40,023 nt of DNA. Source: a virus. Below, in pieces: positions 18,956 through 26,539 of the stretch. Below the pieces are notes generated by a model. That model worked only from the letters and a program-made list of their open reading frames with translations, was not told the DNA's origin and made no database searches. How positions within the stretch are numbered: the first letter of the stretch is position 1; each line of letters begins with the position of its first letter. Location of the stretch: the IMG/VR virus record IMGVR_UViG_3300032296_001257, positions 1-40,023 of that record. One strand, given 5' to 3'. Position numbers and translations under genes: made by a program.

Positions 18956-19247
18956 GTTTACGTTCCCGTGGGCTAACTTCTGAAATTAACTTTTGTTTAG
19001 AGTCACGATCAAACGAACGGTTATTAGCCGCCGGTGTGACTTTTAAACCGTCTTTATGTGAACCACCTTTAGACAGCGCCTTAACGTGGTGTACGTCTTT
19101 GCCATCTCCCTTACTAACTTTGCCAGCCTTTTCCATGATTCGCCGTGCTCGGTTGCGCTCGGCACGCTTCTTTTTAACCATCTCGGTGCCATCATAGTTC
19201 TCGTATTCTTGCTTGTAGTTGCGGTCAGCTTTGTTTGCGTAAGGCAT
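18939..19247 (-). CDS. Small HNH-family protein
   Basis: A 102-residue, strongly basic protein with an HNH-like core: DVHHVKALSKGGSHKDGL (about 52-69) followed by TPAANNRSFDRD. HNH proteins cut or nick DNA. In this small phage subgroup the usual zinc-binding Cys pairs are absent, so activity is uncertain. ATG 19247 has AGGAG at a good distance. It is followed by the SNF2 helicase with a 17-base overlap, which suggests a shared role in DNA processing. Confidence 0.7.
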   Translation of the reverse strand: MPYANKADRNYKQEYENYDGTEMVKKKRAERNRARRIMEKAGKVSKGDGKDVHHVKALSKGGSHKDGLKVTPAANNRSFDRDSKQKLISEVSPRERKRASTK

Positions 19248-19256
19248 GATAATCTC

Positions 19257-19610
19257 CTAAAAGGGTTTCCCAAATTGTGGATTATCTTTGATACCTAAGT
19301 CAAGGGCCAACCGCTCGTTCTCATCTTTGACCCTGTGGTATGCCTGTCTCAAACGCTCAATTTCTTTGTGCAACCGCTCGATTTCGGCTTTGTATTCAAT
19401 TGGTATGGTGTAGAGAGAGTCGGTATAGCCAAGTTCTTCGTTTTTAAACGACGCAACGTGCCCGTATTTGTTCATCCAAACCAAAGGACTCTGACTTGAT
19501 TGCGCTAGTGCCTTGCGTAGATTTTCTTTTGTTGAAGGCCATGAGTTTGGGCTTGTTGCATTCTCCAAAGCCGTCAACGCCAACTCTGCCGCATCTCGTA
19601 AATCACTCAT
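19257..19610 (-). CDS. Phage protein with C-terminal coiled coil
   Basis: A 117-residue protein. It begins MSDLRDAAELALTALENA, a start common in uncharacterised proteobacterial phage proteins, has a central VWMNKYGHVASFKNEELGY segment, and ends in a coiled coil (about 72-105). The start overlaps the stop of the winged-helix gene as ATGA. It probably works as an oligomer or partner protein; no enzymatic motif is seen. Confidence 0.65.
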   Translation of the reverse strand: MSDLRDAAELALTALENATSPNSWPSTKENLRKALAQSSQSPLVWMNKYGHVASFKNEELGYTDSLYTIPIEYKAEIERLHKEIERLRQAYHRVKDENERLALDLGIKDNPQFGKPF

Positions 19611-19813
19611 TCTTTCACCCTATAAAATTTCTTGGAGCCCATCCGTATTAAGTCCGCAATACCGTTTTCAACAAACCTGTTTAAGGTACGACCTACTTTG
19701 CCCTCGCTTGCAATCCATTCCCTTGCAATAGTCTTTGCCTGAACGGGGGTTTTGGGGTGAGAAAGTAGATACTTCCACACCTTTTCTTCAAAATTAGTCA
19801 TCTCAATTGCCAC
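19607..19813 (-). CDS. Small winged-helix-like protein
   Basis: A 68-residue protein with winged-helix features: FEEKVWKYLLSHPKTPVQAK, then IAREWIASEGKVGRTLNRFVENG as recognition-type helices, and a basic hairpin KKFYRVKE. The start is GTG 19813, chosen because GGAG lies 7 bases upstream; the internal ATG four codons later is too far from it. It may be a transcription factor or a DNA-binding accessory protein. The stop overlaps the next start as ATGA. Confidence 0.65.
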   Translation of the reverse strand: MAIEMTNFEEKVWKYLLSHPKTPVQAKTIAREWIASEGKVGRTLNRFVENGIADLIRMGSKKFYRVKE

Positions 19814-19834
19814 TGTTTTTCTCCTTTAGTTCGA

Positions 19835-20617
19835 TCATTTTAAATTGCCCCCCGATTTAATAATGTCACCCCCGTACACATACGTACCAACGTGTTCTAA
19901 TTTGATGAAAGGGTTAGCGTAGATCTTGCCCCCGTGCTTGCGCCACAGATCACAGAAATGGTAGTCCTCAGACAGCAATGCACCCGTCTCGTCAATGCTT
20001 GTAGCAAAGAACTCATGGGTCAAAGGCTTGACGTATTCGCCATTTTCTTTATGCGTGGACACCCGATAAGTGGGTACGTGCGGCATCAGGTCTAAGAATA
20101 CTTGTCGCTTGATCAGCATAAATCCTGTACCGCCGTGGCGCACTTCCATCACCCCATCGGAATCAGATTCTTGCATCTGCCCTGTCATGTTAAAGACAAA
20201 CGCACCGCCATAGTCTTGTAGGTTTTCCTTACCCAGTTTTGCCGCCTTACCTACTTGCTTCCAGTCAACCTCTTTCTTGGGGTATATGCCGCAAGTAATA
20301 TCTCGGTCAGCCGCCATAAGTTGCGCCACCGCAGTACCGTTAAAAGAAATGTCTGCGTCAATAAACATTAAGTAGTCCATACCCTTTTCTAAAAACAAAC
20401 GGGCTAACTCATTACGGGCACGGGTAATCAGACTCTCATTCATCATCTGCGCCCAGTAGACGGGCACGCCAACCTGTTTCATTTTGTTTATTGTCCCAAG
20501 CAAACCCGCTACGTAATGACCTGTACACATCCCGCCGTACATCGGCGTGGCAATCATCAATGATGGGCGATCTTGTTTTTGTTCTTGGGGCAACGACGTT
20601 TCAGTCCAATCAGTCAT
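19835..20617 (-). CDS. GT-A fold glycosyltransferase
   Basis: A 260-residue protein. The N-terminal strand PSLMIATPMYGG and the metal-binding DxD motif in FIDADI (D87, D89) mark a GT-A glycosyltransferase. A later LSEDYHFCDLWRKHGGKIYA contains the conserved acidic catalytic region of this family. It would transfer a sugar from a nucleotide sugar, with an unknown acceptor: DNA base, virion protein or host envelope. ATG 20617 has AAGGA upstream and overlaps the methyltransferase stop (ATGA). The pair is therefore coupled. Confidence 0.85.
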   Translation of the reverse strand: MTDWTETSLPQEQKQDRPSLMIATPMYGGMCTGHYVAGLLGTINKMKQVGVPVYWAQMMNESLITRARNELARLFLEKGMDYLMFIDADISFNGTAVAQLMAADRDITCGIYPKKEVDWKQVGKAAKLGKENLQDYGGAFVFNMTGQMQESDSDGVMEVRHGGTGFMLIKRQVFLDLMPHVPTYRVSTHKENGEYVKPLTHEFFATSIDETGALLSEDYHFCDLWRKHGGKIYANPFIKLEHVGTYVYGGDIIKSGGNLK

Positions 20618-21204
20618 TTTAATTTCCTTATAATTAGTTGGTATCCGTTGTGAACCATAGCGATTTCATCTTCGAATATATTCACGAATGAATCAATTGC
20701 AATCTTAGGTCTTTGAATTGTAGTAAACCCCGAAAGCCTCCAAAGATAATCATCGAAAGCCATCATCCCGTCTTTTTTCAGCAGAGGCCATGCCATGCAC
20801 GCATCGGTCAATACATCCTTGGCAATGTGCGATCCATCAATATATATAAAGTCGAACTGTTTTTTGTGGGCAAGCAATCCAGCCAATCCTTCAACAGACG
20901 TACCTCTGAGCGACACTACGGCACGGTTAGGAAACTTTTTGCGAACTAAAGTAATGTTCTGTTGAAATCTTTCTTCTGTCCCATCCATGTCTTTGGACGT
21001 ATGTTCAGCGCCACCTTCCCATGTGTCGATGCAGTAGATTTCCCCACCGTTCTCCATCATGTTCTCGATAGTCCAAACAGTAGACCGACCCTCAAATGAT
21101 CCAATCTCTAGGAAGTTTTTACGCTCCGGTAGAAACTTAATTATCTCAGGCCATATTTGTGGCCCCCACCCAAACCAATTTTTTGTGAATTGATAGTCAC
21201 TCAT
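20614..21204 (-). CDS. Class I SAM-dependent methyltransferase
   Basis: A 196-residue protein with a Rossmann methyltransferase layout: FLEIGSFEGRST (31-42) as the SAM-binding loop, IYCIDTWEGG after the second strand, and FDFIYIDGSH followed by LLKKDGMMAFDDY. This matches the Methyltransf_24 / cephalosporin-hydroxylase-like group, often found beside glycosyltransferases. The likely role is methylation of a sugar or small acceptor made with the neighbouring glycosyltransferase. It starts within the stop of the 66-residue gene (TAATG). Confidence 0.8.
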   Translation of the reverse strand: MSDYQFTKNWFGWGPQIWPEIIKFLPERKNFLEIGSFEGRSTVWTIENMMENGGEIYCIDTWEGGAEHTSKDMDGTEERFQQNITLVRKKFPNRAVVSLRGTSVEGLAGLLAHKKQFDFIYIDGSHIAKDVLTDACMAWPLLKKDGMMAFDDYLWRLSGFTTIQRPKIAIDSFVNIFEDEIAMVHNGYQLIIRKLK

Positions 21205-21404
21205 TACTTGTCTTCACTTTTTAAGAACGTAATGTTTGGCATTTCTTTTGTTAAAGCGTAATACTCTAATTGCACCTTGGCTGAGTTAATCATCTTACCC
21301 GCCAAGTTTGCTAACTCTGCCGCATCAGAATGTTTAACCGTACCACTCCGTAATTCAGCAAATACTTGTGACAATTGGTCTCTTAATTCAGTTACGTTTT
21401 TCAT
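21204..21404 (-). CDS. Conserved small helical phage protein, 66 residues
   Basis: The protein begins MKNVTELRDQLSQVFAEL and continues with AAELANLAGKMINSAKVQLEYYAL, ending PNITFLKSEDK. This is a recurring small protein of phage replication regions, of unknown function, mostly helical. ATG 21404 has a strong GAGGAG 8 bases upstream. It is likely translated with the methyltransferase that overlaps its stop. Confidence 0.7.
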   Translation of the reverse strand: MKNVTELRDQLSQVFAELRSGTVKHSDAAELANLAGKMINSAKVQLEYYALTKEMPNITFLKSEDK

Positions 21405-21405
21405 T

Positions 21406-22278
21406 TCACTTCTCCTCGTTTAAAAGTTTACGTCGTTTTACTGCGGCTCTTGCTAATGCGTTTATATGCTCTCGTTGTTCCGGTGTTAAGTTTCTACGCT
21501 TAGCATTTATCTCTTCTTTGTTTTTAGCGTAGCGTTCTCTACTTTTTTCTATAAGTTTTTCTTTATTTGCTTTTCTATATTTTTCACCCTTTTCTAATTG
21601 TTTGTCTCTGTTTTTGTAGTACCTAACTCTTGCTAACTCACGAACTCTTTCTTTATTGGCTTCCCGCCAAGAATAATTTTTTGCTAAAAGACGCTCTTTA
21701 TTTTTTTCCCTCCAACGCTTTGCCGCTTCTGCAAGTTTTTCTTTATTGTCCTGATAATACTTTTTATTCGCATTTGGATTTCGCGCATTATATTTTTCCT
21801 TTGACTCTTTATGTCTTTCTGATGGTGTAGTGTTGGCTAAATAATCACGCTTAATAAGCATCTCAAATCGCTTGGCTTCAATCATTTCTTTTGGAATATC
21901 TTTATAACTTAACTGCGTGTTTTTAGTTAATACGCCCTTAACATAAGTATCTGTAAGATTTTTAATACCGTTCAACCCTCTTTGTTTACCTTTTTCCACA
22001 TACTCTTTACGCCGATATTCTTTTTTATATTCTTTTACTTCAGGACGTGAACTATATTCTTTTGCTCTTTCAAGTAATTGTTCTCTATTTGCTTCGTAGT
22101 ATTTTGCCCAACGCTCACGATCTTTAGATAAATCACGGATAGCCCTACGTTTAGCCCTGTATTCTTCGGTGCGTCTGTACGCGTTATAGGCTTCCCTCTT
22201 TTCTTTCTTTGTTAAAACGGGGCTTCCTCGAACTTCGAAAACTCTATCTTTCTGATTTTGTTTTGCTTGCGCATCCAT
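21406..22278 (-). CDS. Lys/Arg/Glu-rich repeat protein
   Basis: A 290-residue, highly charged protein. Residues about 150-265 contain degenerate repeats of roughly 20 residues built on Y(Y/R)xxNKEKLxExxKR, expected to form one long charged helix. A separate block, NLTDTYVKGVLTKN with the following IPKEMIEAKR (about 106-135), resembles a module seen in phage proteins linked to HNH nucleases. The gene is A/T-rich. ATG 22278 lies inside the preceding gene (67-base overlap); no later plausible start exists before residue 132. It probably binds nucleic acid. Confidence 0.6.
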   Translation of the reverse strand: MDAQAKQNQKDRVFEVRGSPVLTKKEKREAYNAYRRTEEYRAKRRAIRDLSKDRERWAKYYEANREQLLERAKEYSSRPEVKEYKKEYRRKEYVEKGKQRGLNGIKNLTDTYVKGVLTKNTQLSYKDIPKEMIEAKRFEMLIKRDYLANTTPSERHKESKEKYNARNPNANKKYYQDNKEKLAEAAKRWREKNKERLLAKNYSWREANKERVRELARVRYYKNRDKQLEKGEKYRKANKEKLIEKSRERYAKNKEEINAKRRNLTPEQREHINALARAAVKRRKLLNEEK

Positions 22279-22424
22279 TTTTGTATCTTCTTCCTCTCTT
22301 CGTCTGTTTTAAAAGGCCACGCCATACGCAATGAATCTAACGGGGGGGTTTTTGCATCAAGATACTGATGCTCGGACGCAACTAATTGATTTATTAAAAA
22401 CCAATCTACTACAGGTTTGCTCAT
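22212..22424 (-). CDS. Small phage protein of unknown function, 70 residues
   Basis: I place the start at ATG 22424, where it overlaps the stop of the nuclease gene as ATGA and has AAAGG about 9 bases upstream; upstream in-frame ATGs at 22430 and 22469 are less well placed. The protein begins MSKPVVDWFLINQLVASEHQ and ends in a Lys/Arg-rich tail. Its last 67 bases overlap the next gene in another frame. I recognise no domain. Confidence 0.55.
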   Translation of the reverse strand: MSKPVVDWFLINQLVASEHQYLDAKTPPLDSLRMAWPFKTDEERKKIQKWMRKQNKIRKIEFSKFEEAPF

Positions 22425-23092
22425 TTCCATTGACCTTTTCCATTGTGTTCGCAGTCTTGTACCGGACAAAACTTACGGCATGTGAAATTTGGTACGGGGT
22501 TCCATACATCAGATTCCATGGCTTTTTCTAAGCGTTGAATCTCGGGTAGCCATCTAGTCCATGCTTCCTCTTGAACGTCATTGGTATAAGAAGCTTTTAC
22601 CAAGTCTTGGGCTACAACAAATATTAATCCAGCTTTGATTGTATGCACATGTGGAAAGTGTTTGAATGTTAACAATGCCAACAACTCTAACTGTTTAGTG
22701 TCGGCGTACTGAGACGACTTGCCTGTTTTGTAATCCACAATCATCGCAGCATCGCCATCAATGATTAGCAGATCTGCAATACCACGAAACCACACATTCT
22801 CATCATTAAACCCAACTGGCTCAAACTTTTTGGTCAGCCCCATCTCGTATTCGCACAACTTTAAACCGGGTAATGACTTTAACAAATCTAAGTGTGGTTT
22901 TATAAAACCGTATCGTGGATCAAGTGACTTATCGTTACACACATAATCTTCGGCTGCTTTGTGCACTTCTTTGCCGTAGTCAAGATGCGCTGTGGGCGGC
23001 TCGACAATATCTCGAACAATCCGCATTCGGTAATACTTGCGGGGGCATTGTTTAAACAGCGAAATACTGCTGTATGACCAAGTATATTTCAT
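22421..23092 (-). CDS. Cas4/RecB-like PD-(D/E)XK nuclease with Fe-S type cysteines
   Basis: A 223-residue protein. The nuclease core is GIADLL (D107), IVDYKTGK (D120, K122) and the QLELLAL helix (Q134). Four Cys frame the domain: C16 in FKQCPRKYY, and C205, C209 and C214 in the C-terminal TCRKFCPVQDC. This is the one-plus-three pattern of the 4Fe-4S clusters of Cas4 and AddB nucleases. It likely degrades or trims DNA ends with a 5' or 3' single strand. No CRISPR array or cas1/cas2 is present, so a replication or recombination role is more likely. ATGA overlaps on both sides. Confidence 0.85.
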   Translation of the reverse strand: MKYTWSYSSISLFKQCPRKYYRMRIVRDIVEPPTAHLDYGKEVHKAAEDYVCNDKSLDPRYGFIKPHLDLLKSLPGLKLCEYEMGLTKKFEPVGFNDENVWFRGIADLLIIDGDAAMIVDYKTGKSSQYADTKQLELLALLTFKHFPHVHTIKAGLIFVVAQDLVKASYTNDVQEEAWTRWLPEIQRLEKAMESDVWNPVPNFTCRKFCPVQDCEHNGKGQWK

Positions 23093-23328
23093 TCTTTTAT
23101 GTGGCTTTTCACAGCCGCCCTCATCAGTCTTAGTTCAACTATTGCTTGGTCAATAGTAGACGCTGCTGCTACATGGTCGTTTTCAAGCAGATGCACATGA
23201 ATTTCTTTTAGCAATTCTTTTACTTTAAGTTCGTGCATTGTGTAGTTCAACGAAGTATCTATTTTCATCGTCGTATTCTGTAATGATGCTACAGCGTTAT
23301 ACGCTTCAATACCTTTAACATTTACCAT
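23089..23328 (-). CDS. Small helical protein next to DNA polymerase, 79 residues
   Basis: I choose ATG 23328 because GGAG (23338-23335) lies 6 bases upstream; ATGs at 23340 and 23352 lack a site. The start lies in the last codons of the polymerase gene (14-base overlap) and the stop overlaps the nuclease start as ATGA. The protein begins MVNVKGIEAYNAVASLQ and has two helical stretches with ELKVKELLKEIHVHLLE. No domain is recognised. Its coupling to polymerase and nuclease suggests a replication role. Confidence 0.6.
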   Translation of the reverse strand: MVNVKGIEAYNAVASLQNTTMKIDTSLNYTMHELKVKELLKEIHVHLLENDHVAAASTIDQAIVELRLMRAAVKSHIKE

Positions 23329-25138
23329 AACTATCTCCATATCCAACTTCACAAGACAAAGGCAGTGTCTCTGCCCACTTAGGTCGCCACTTCATACATT
23401 CGGTAACATATGCCACGGCTTCATCTTTTTCTTCTATCGGCGCAACACAAGCAACTGCGTCATGCACTGTTAGCACAACTTTATATTTTTTAGCTATGCG
23501 CAACATCTGTTCACCAATCACACATCGAGCAATTGCTTGACAGACGTTCTCCACAACCTTACCGCCGTAAATTTTTGTTGTCCCTTTGCGCGTGTCATAT
23601 ACATACTCAACGCCTGTTGTGTTACCCAAACCAAGTTTGGCGTCTTGTAATCTTAGATTGTTGTACCTCAAGGGTAGACCATTTGGTAAATCAAATCCTA
23701 CGCCCGGAAGCACATTGACTGCCTGTGGCTGTTTGCCAAAAGTAAATGTCTTTAGTTCATCTGATGCAAGAGCATCGAGGCAAGTGTTAGCTTCCTCCCA
23801 CAACTGCGGGATCATCATAAATGTTTCACGATATCTACGCAAAATAACTCGACACATATTCTCGTCTACCGATACACCAAAAGTCTTTAATTGCATCTGA
23901 AACTTTGCCCAACCCATTCCATACCCTGCGCCAAGAATGGTAGTTTTTCCTACAAAACGCTCGGCTGCATCAATTTTGTCTATAGGCTTAAAATAAATTT
24001 TAGACGCCATAATTTTGTAAACGTCTTCGCCTTGCTCAAAAGAATTTACCAAATTAGTTTGTCCTGATAGCCACGCAAGTATTCGCGCCTCAATCTGAGA
24101 GGAGTCGGCGTCGATCAGCACGTAACCTTCAGGCGGTACTATGGCATTCTTTAAATTAGACTTTCTGGGTAAGTTTTGCAGATTTAATTTATCGTCACCG
24201 CCCCAACGACCTGTGTGCGCGGCGAAATATCTTAGAGGGACAGGTAGGCTTCCACGTTTCGCTATCCCAATTAAACGCTCGGTGCGTGTCTCTTCTAACG
24301 TGCTCTTTGTCCCTAATCGTGCCGCGACAAGGGCTTGGACTCTCTCGTCAGGGTGCTCGGCTAATACTTTAAATTGCTCATCGCTCTTTGCAAATGCAAG
24401 TGCTGTCTTACCTGTAGTCGGACTAATCTTAGTGGGGGGAACCACGCCTAAGCTTATAAGTAGTCCAGCAAACTTGGGATTAGACATCAACGAATCTTTG
24501 TCAGCATTTACTTTAGAAAGTAATTCATCCTTATGAGCTTTTACTTCTTCTAAATGCTGTTCAAGTAATGGGAGATTCAATTGCAGAGTTGGCTCCGTAT
24601 ACATGCGTATCGTAAGATCAATAAGTTTCAACTCTTGTTTTTTGAAGTGGGTCTTGAGTATGTTGAATAGGTCATAAGTAATGTTTACGTCGTTTTTGCA
24701 ATACTCCCCATATTGACTAATTTCATCGGGTGTAAAGTCTTTACGACGCTTACCCATAGCCAAAACTACCTCAGTACCCTTTTGGCCTATCCCGTAACGC
24801 TTCGCTAATTTTGCTAGGCTATTCCCTGCTTCCGCGCCGTCTACCGCACGAGCCATGCACAGCGTATCTAGCCATACCATCGGCTTTATGCCATATCTCC
24901 ACGAAAGAATAGCAGCGTCAAACATGGTGTTGTGGGCCAACACAAAAGATTTTTCCCAATCAAACTTCTTGAGAAAAACTTCCACGTTGTCTTGACACCA
25001 TTCTGTCTCACCGTCATCAACTTTTACACCAACGCCTATAACTTCGAACCGCTCGTCGCGCACGTATTCTTCTGTGGTTATCTTTGACAACGAGAAATCT
25101 TTATCGTAGTACGTTTCAAAATCTATGGTAATAATCAT
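23315..25138 (-). CDS. DNA polymerase, family A, with 3'-5' exonuclease domain
   Basis: A 607-residue replicative polymerase. Proofreading exonuclease motifs: DFE (D6, E8), NTMFD (D74) and YCKND (Y146, D150). Polymerase motifs: motif A with D345 and E350 in DADSSQIEAR; the O-helix R394-F-V-G-K398 with Leu at 402, then GAGYG; and motif C VHDAV (H559, D560). The 5' nuclease domain of Pol I is absent, as in phage enzymes. The position equivalent to E. coli F762 is Leu402. It is preceded by a 20-codon minigene that overlaps its start as ATGA. Confidence 0.95.
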   Translation of the reverse strand: MIITIDFETYYDKDFSLSKITTEEYVRDERFEVIGVGVKVDDGETEWCQDNVEVFLKKFDWEKSFVLAHNTMFDAAILSWRYGIKPMVWLDTLCMARAVDGAEAGNSLAKLAKRYGIGQKGTEVVLAMGKRRKDFTPDEISQYGEYCKNDVNITYDLFNILKTHFKKQELKLIDLTIRMYTEPTLQLNLPLLEQHLEEVKAHKDELLSKVNADKDSLMSNPKFAGLLISLGVVPPTKISPTTGKTALAFAKSDEQFKVLAEHPDERVQALVAARLGTKSTLEETRTERLIGIAKRGSLPVPLRYFAAHTGRWGGDDKLNLQNLPRKSNLKNAIVPPEGYVLIDADSSQIEARILAWLSGQTNLVNSFEQGEDVYKIMASKIYFKPIDKIDAAERFVGKTTILGAGYGMGWAKFQMQLKTFGVSVDENMCRVILRRYRETFMMIPQLWEEANTCLDALASDELKTFTFGKQPQAVNVLPGVGFDLPNGLPLRYNNLRLQDAKLGLGNTTGVEYVYDTRKGTTKIYGGKVVENVCQAIARCVIGEQMLRIAKKYKVVLTVHDAVACVAPIEEKDEAVAYVTECMKWRPKWAETLPLSCEVGYGDSYGKC

Positions 25139-25197
25139 TTGTCCCCGGAACGGTCATAATTGTCAAGAAGCCACGCCGACAAGTCAGCACCTATCAT
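25135..25197 (-). CDS. Possible 20-residue coupling minigene
   Basis: A frame from ATG 25197 to TGA 25135, reading MIGADLSAWLLDNYDRSGDK. Its start lies within the last codons of the VRR-NUC gene and its stop overlaps the polymerase start as ATGA. It exactly bridges the gap between the two genes. It could be a coupling minigene that hands ribosomes to the polymerase start, or a small protein. No separate ribosome-binding site is obvious. The fit at both ends is the evidence. Confidence 0.45.
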   Translation of the reverse strand: MIGADLSAWLLDNYDRSGDK

Positions 25198-25495
25198 CGT
25201 CGTCAGCAATAAAAGCACGCAACGTACTTTCAAGCGCCTCAAGACTTATATCGTTGACCACATAAGAAATGCCACCGGCTTCTTCTATGGCTGCTAACTC
25301 ACGCTCTTGTAACGCAGTAAGTTTGTTGTTGCCTGTTGCCTTGCACTCAATGGCAAGGAACCTACCACGCATACACGCAATAATATCGGGGACACCACTT
25401 CGACCATAACCGCCCGTTGCGGGCATGAAGTAATAGATGTTGTGCTTCTTGAGCAGAGCCGTAACTTTGGCTTTGACTTTACCTTCAGGCGTCAT
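25184..25495 (-). CDS. VRR-NUC domain nuclease
   Basis: A 103-residue stand-alone VRR-NUC protein of the PD-(D/E)XK superfamily: GVPDIIA (D37), LAIECKAT (E50, K52) and LQERE (Q63) are the expected metal-binding and catalytic residues. Family members act as Holliday-junction or flap nucleases, so it may resolve replication intermediates before packaging. It is the first gene of the leftward replication cluster after the terminator at 25584-25623. AGAGG lies upstream of ATG 25495. The C-terminus is Asp-rich. Confidence 0.9.
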   Translation of the reverse strand: MTPEGKVKAKVTALLKKHNIYYFMPATGGYGRSGVPDIIACMRGRFLAIECKATGNNKLTALQERELAAIEEAGGISYVVNDISLEALESTLRAFIADDDDRC

Positions 25496-25545
25496 GTAAT
25501 CCTCTTGGGTTAAATCCTTATCTCACTTTGGAGATATATGAGGTA

Positions 25546-25574
25546 AGTCTAGCCCAAGTAATTTAGGATTGCAA
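25546..25574 (-). promoter_or_regulatory. Possible leftward promoter for the polymerase cluster
   Basis: On the minus strand TTGCAA (25574-25569) and TAGACT (25551-25546) are separated by 17 bases. Each box has two mismatches to the sigma70 consensus. The pair lies between the upstream terminator hairpin and the VRR-NUC start, where a promoter is expected. Moderate to weak evidence. Confidence 0.35.
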
Positions 25575-25583
25575 GCGGATTTT

Positions 25584-25623
25584 AAAAATAAAAAAGACAT
25601 AGTGACGTTGTGTCACTATGTCT
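25584..25623 (-). terminator. Terminator hairpin, also copy A of the repeated palindrome
   Basis: A perfect 12-bp stem: AGACATAGTGAC (25595-25606), loop GTTGT, GTCACTATGTCT (25612-25623). Read leftward it is followed by TTTTTATTTTTA, so it works as an intrinsic terminator after the gene ending at 25647. The same palindrome recurs four more times with the same 5-base spacer at places without T-runs. The element therefore may also be a protein-binding site. Confidence 0.75.
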
Positions 25624-25646
25624 CAGTACAGCGCAGTACCTAGGGT

Positions 25647-26531
25647 TTACTCTATGATTGGTGTATCACCACCTACAAGATAGTAGTATTCATGGGAATC
25701 ACCTGCTACTCGATTATGGCTACGACCTATTACTTTCACACCAACGCCTTCGATAGGTTGGCTCTTATCCATGATCTTTAGGATTGCAAACTTTTCCTGA
25801 TAGTTTTTAGGCAAGTCATAAGTACTTTTAACTGATAGCATCATAGTATGGGTTTGTAAGTCTGCCACGTTGAGGGTTTCATCTTCCTCAATTCTGATAA
25901 CTACCCCTGACTTGTGGTTTTCAAATGAATCATATATTGAACCAACAATTCTGTGATTGTTTGAAAGTTCTCTAAACTTAGCGCTCTCAAACGTGGTTCG
26001 TAACTTATCAGGAAACGTAGCCGTTTCTTTGTTTGTAAAAACGTCTAACGCATAGTTGTAAGCAATTGTTTGACAACTATTTATAAGATCATGGTATGGT
26101 CTCCTTGCATTGCCTGACATTTCGACTAATTGCTCCTTACAAATATCAATAATCTTGTGCGCTAGTGCATTTATATCAGTCGGCACAAATACCTTCAGGG
26201 CTGATTGCGTGATGTTTTTTAACACTTTGCTTCTAGTAGTGTTAGAGTCCCCACGACATTTAATGACGTTTGGAGATTGCACCTCCCACATCATCTGATA
26301 GCCTTGATTTGTGTAGATACTTTTGATAGCGACAAAACCAAGTTTCTCGTAACCTAGTATGACACGGCACTTAGTAATACATTCTTTGTCGCTGATCCCT
26401 AGACTCTTTTTACCGTACTTCTCAAACGATAATGACGGGTTCTTTAGCCATAGCGCAGAGACAAACTCGTTTAGTTTGGGGTGTAAATCATAGTTATCGT
26501 TCTCGGGGGCGTTTTCATTTGGAACAAACAT
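25647..26531 (-). CDS. Uncharacterised phage protein, 294 residues
   Basis: I choose ATG 26531, with AGGAG 5 bases upstream; the ATG at 26546 overlaps the previous stop without a site. The protein begins MFVPNENAPENDNYDLHPKL and has mixed alpha/beta composition with no motif I recognise. The C-terminal half includes VVIRIEEDETLNVADLQTHT, which reads like a beta-rich domain. It is the last gene of the early operon and follows a 287-residue protein by 8 bases. The pair accompanies the MoxR/VWA genes and may serve the same process. Confidence 0.6.
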   Translation of the reverse strand: MFVPNENAPENDNYDLHPKLNEFVSALWLKNPSLSFEKYGKKSLGISDKECITKCRVILGYEKLGFVAIKSIYTNQGYQMMWEVQSPNVIKCRGDSNTTRSKVLKNITQSALKVFVPTDINALAHKIIDICKEQLVEMSGNARRPYHDLINSCQTIAYNYALDVFTNKETATFPDKLRTTFESAKFRELSNNHRIVGSIYDSFENHKSGVVIRIEEDETLNVADLQTHTMMLSVKSTYDLPKNYQEKFAILKIMDKSQPIEGVGVKVIGRSHNRVAGDSHEYYYLVGGDTPIIE

Positions 26532-26539
26532 ATGCACTC

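Noticed and set aside
22421-23092. Cas4-like gene as evidence of a phage CRISPR system
   Set aside because: No repeat array and no cas1, cas2 or effector gene were found in the window.
24141-24536. A 131-codon plus-strand frame antisense to the DNA polymerase
   Set aside because: The polymerase motifs on the other strand explain this DNA. No ribosome-binding site or neighbour supports it.
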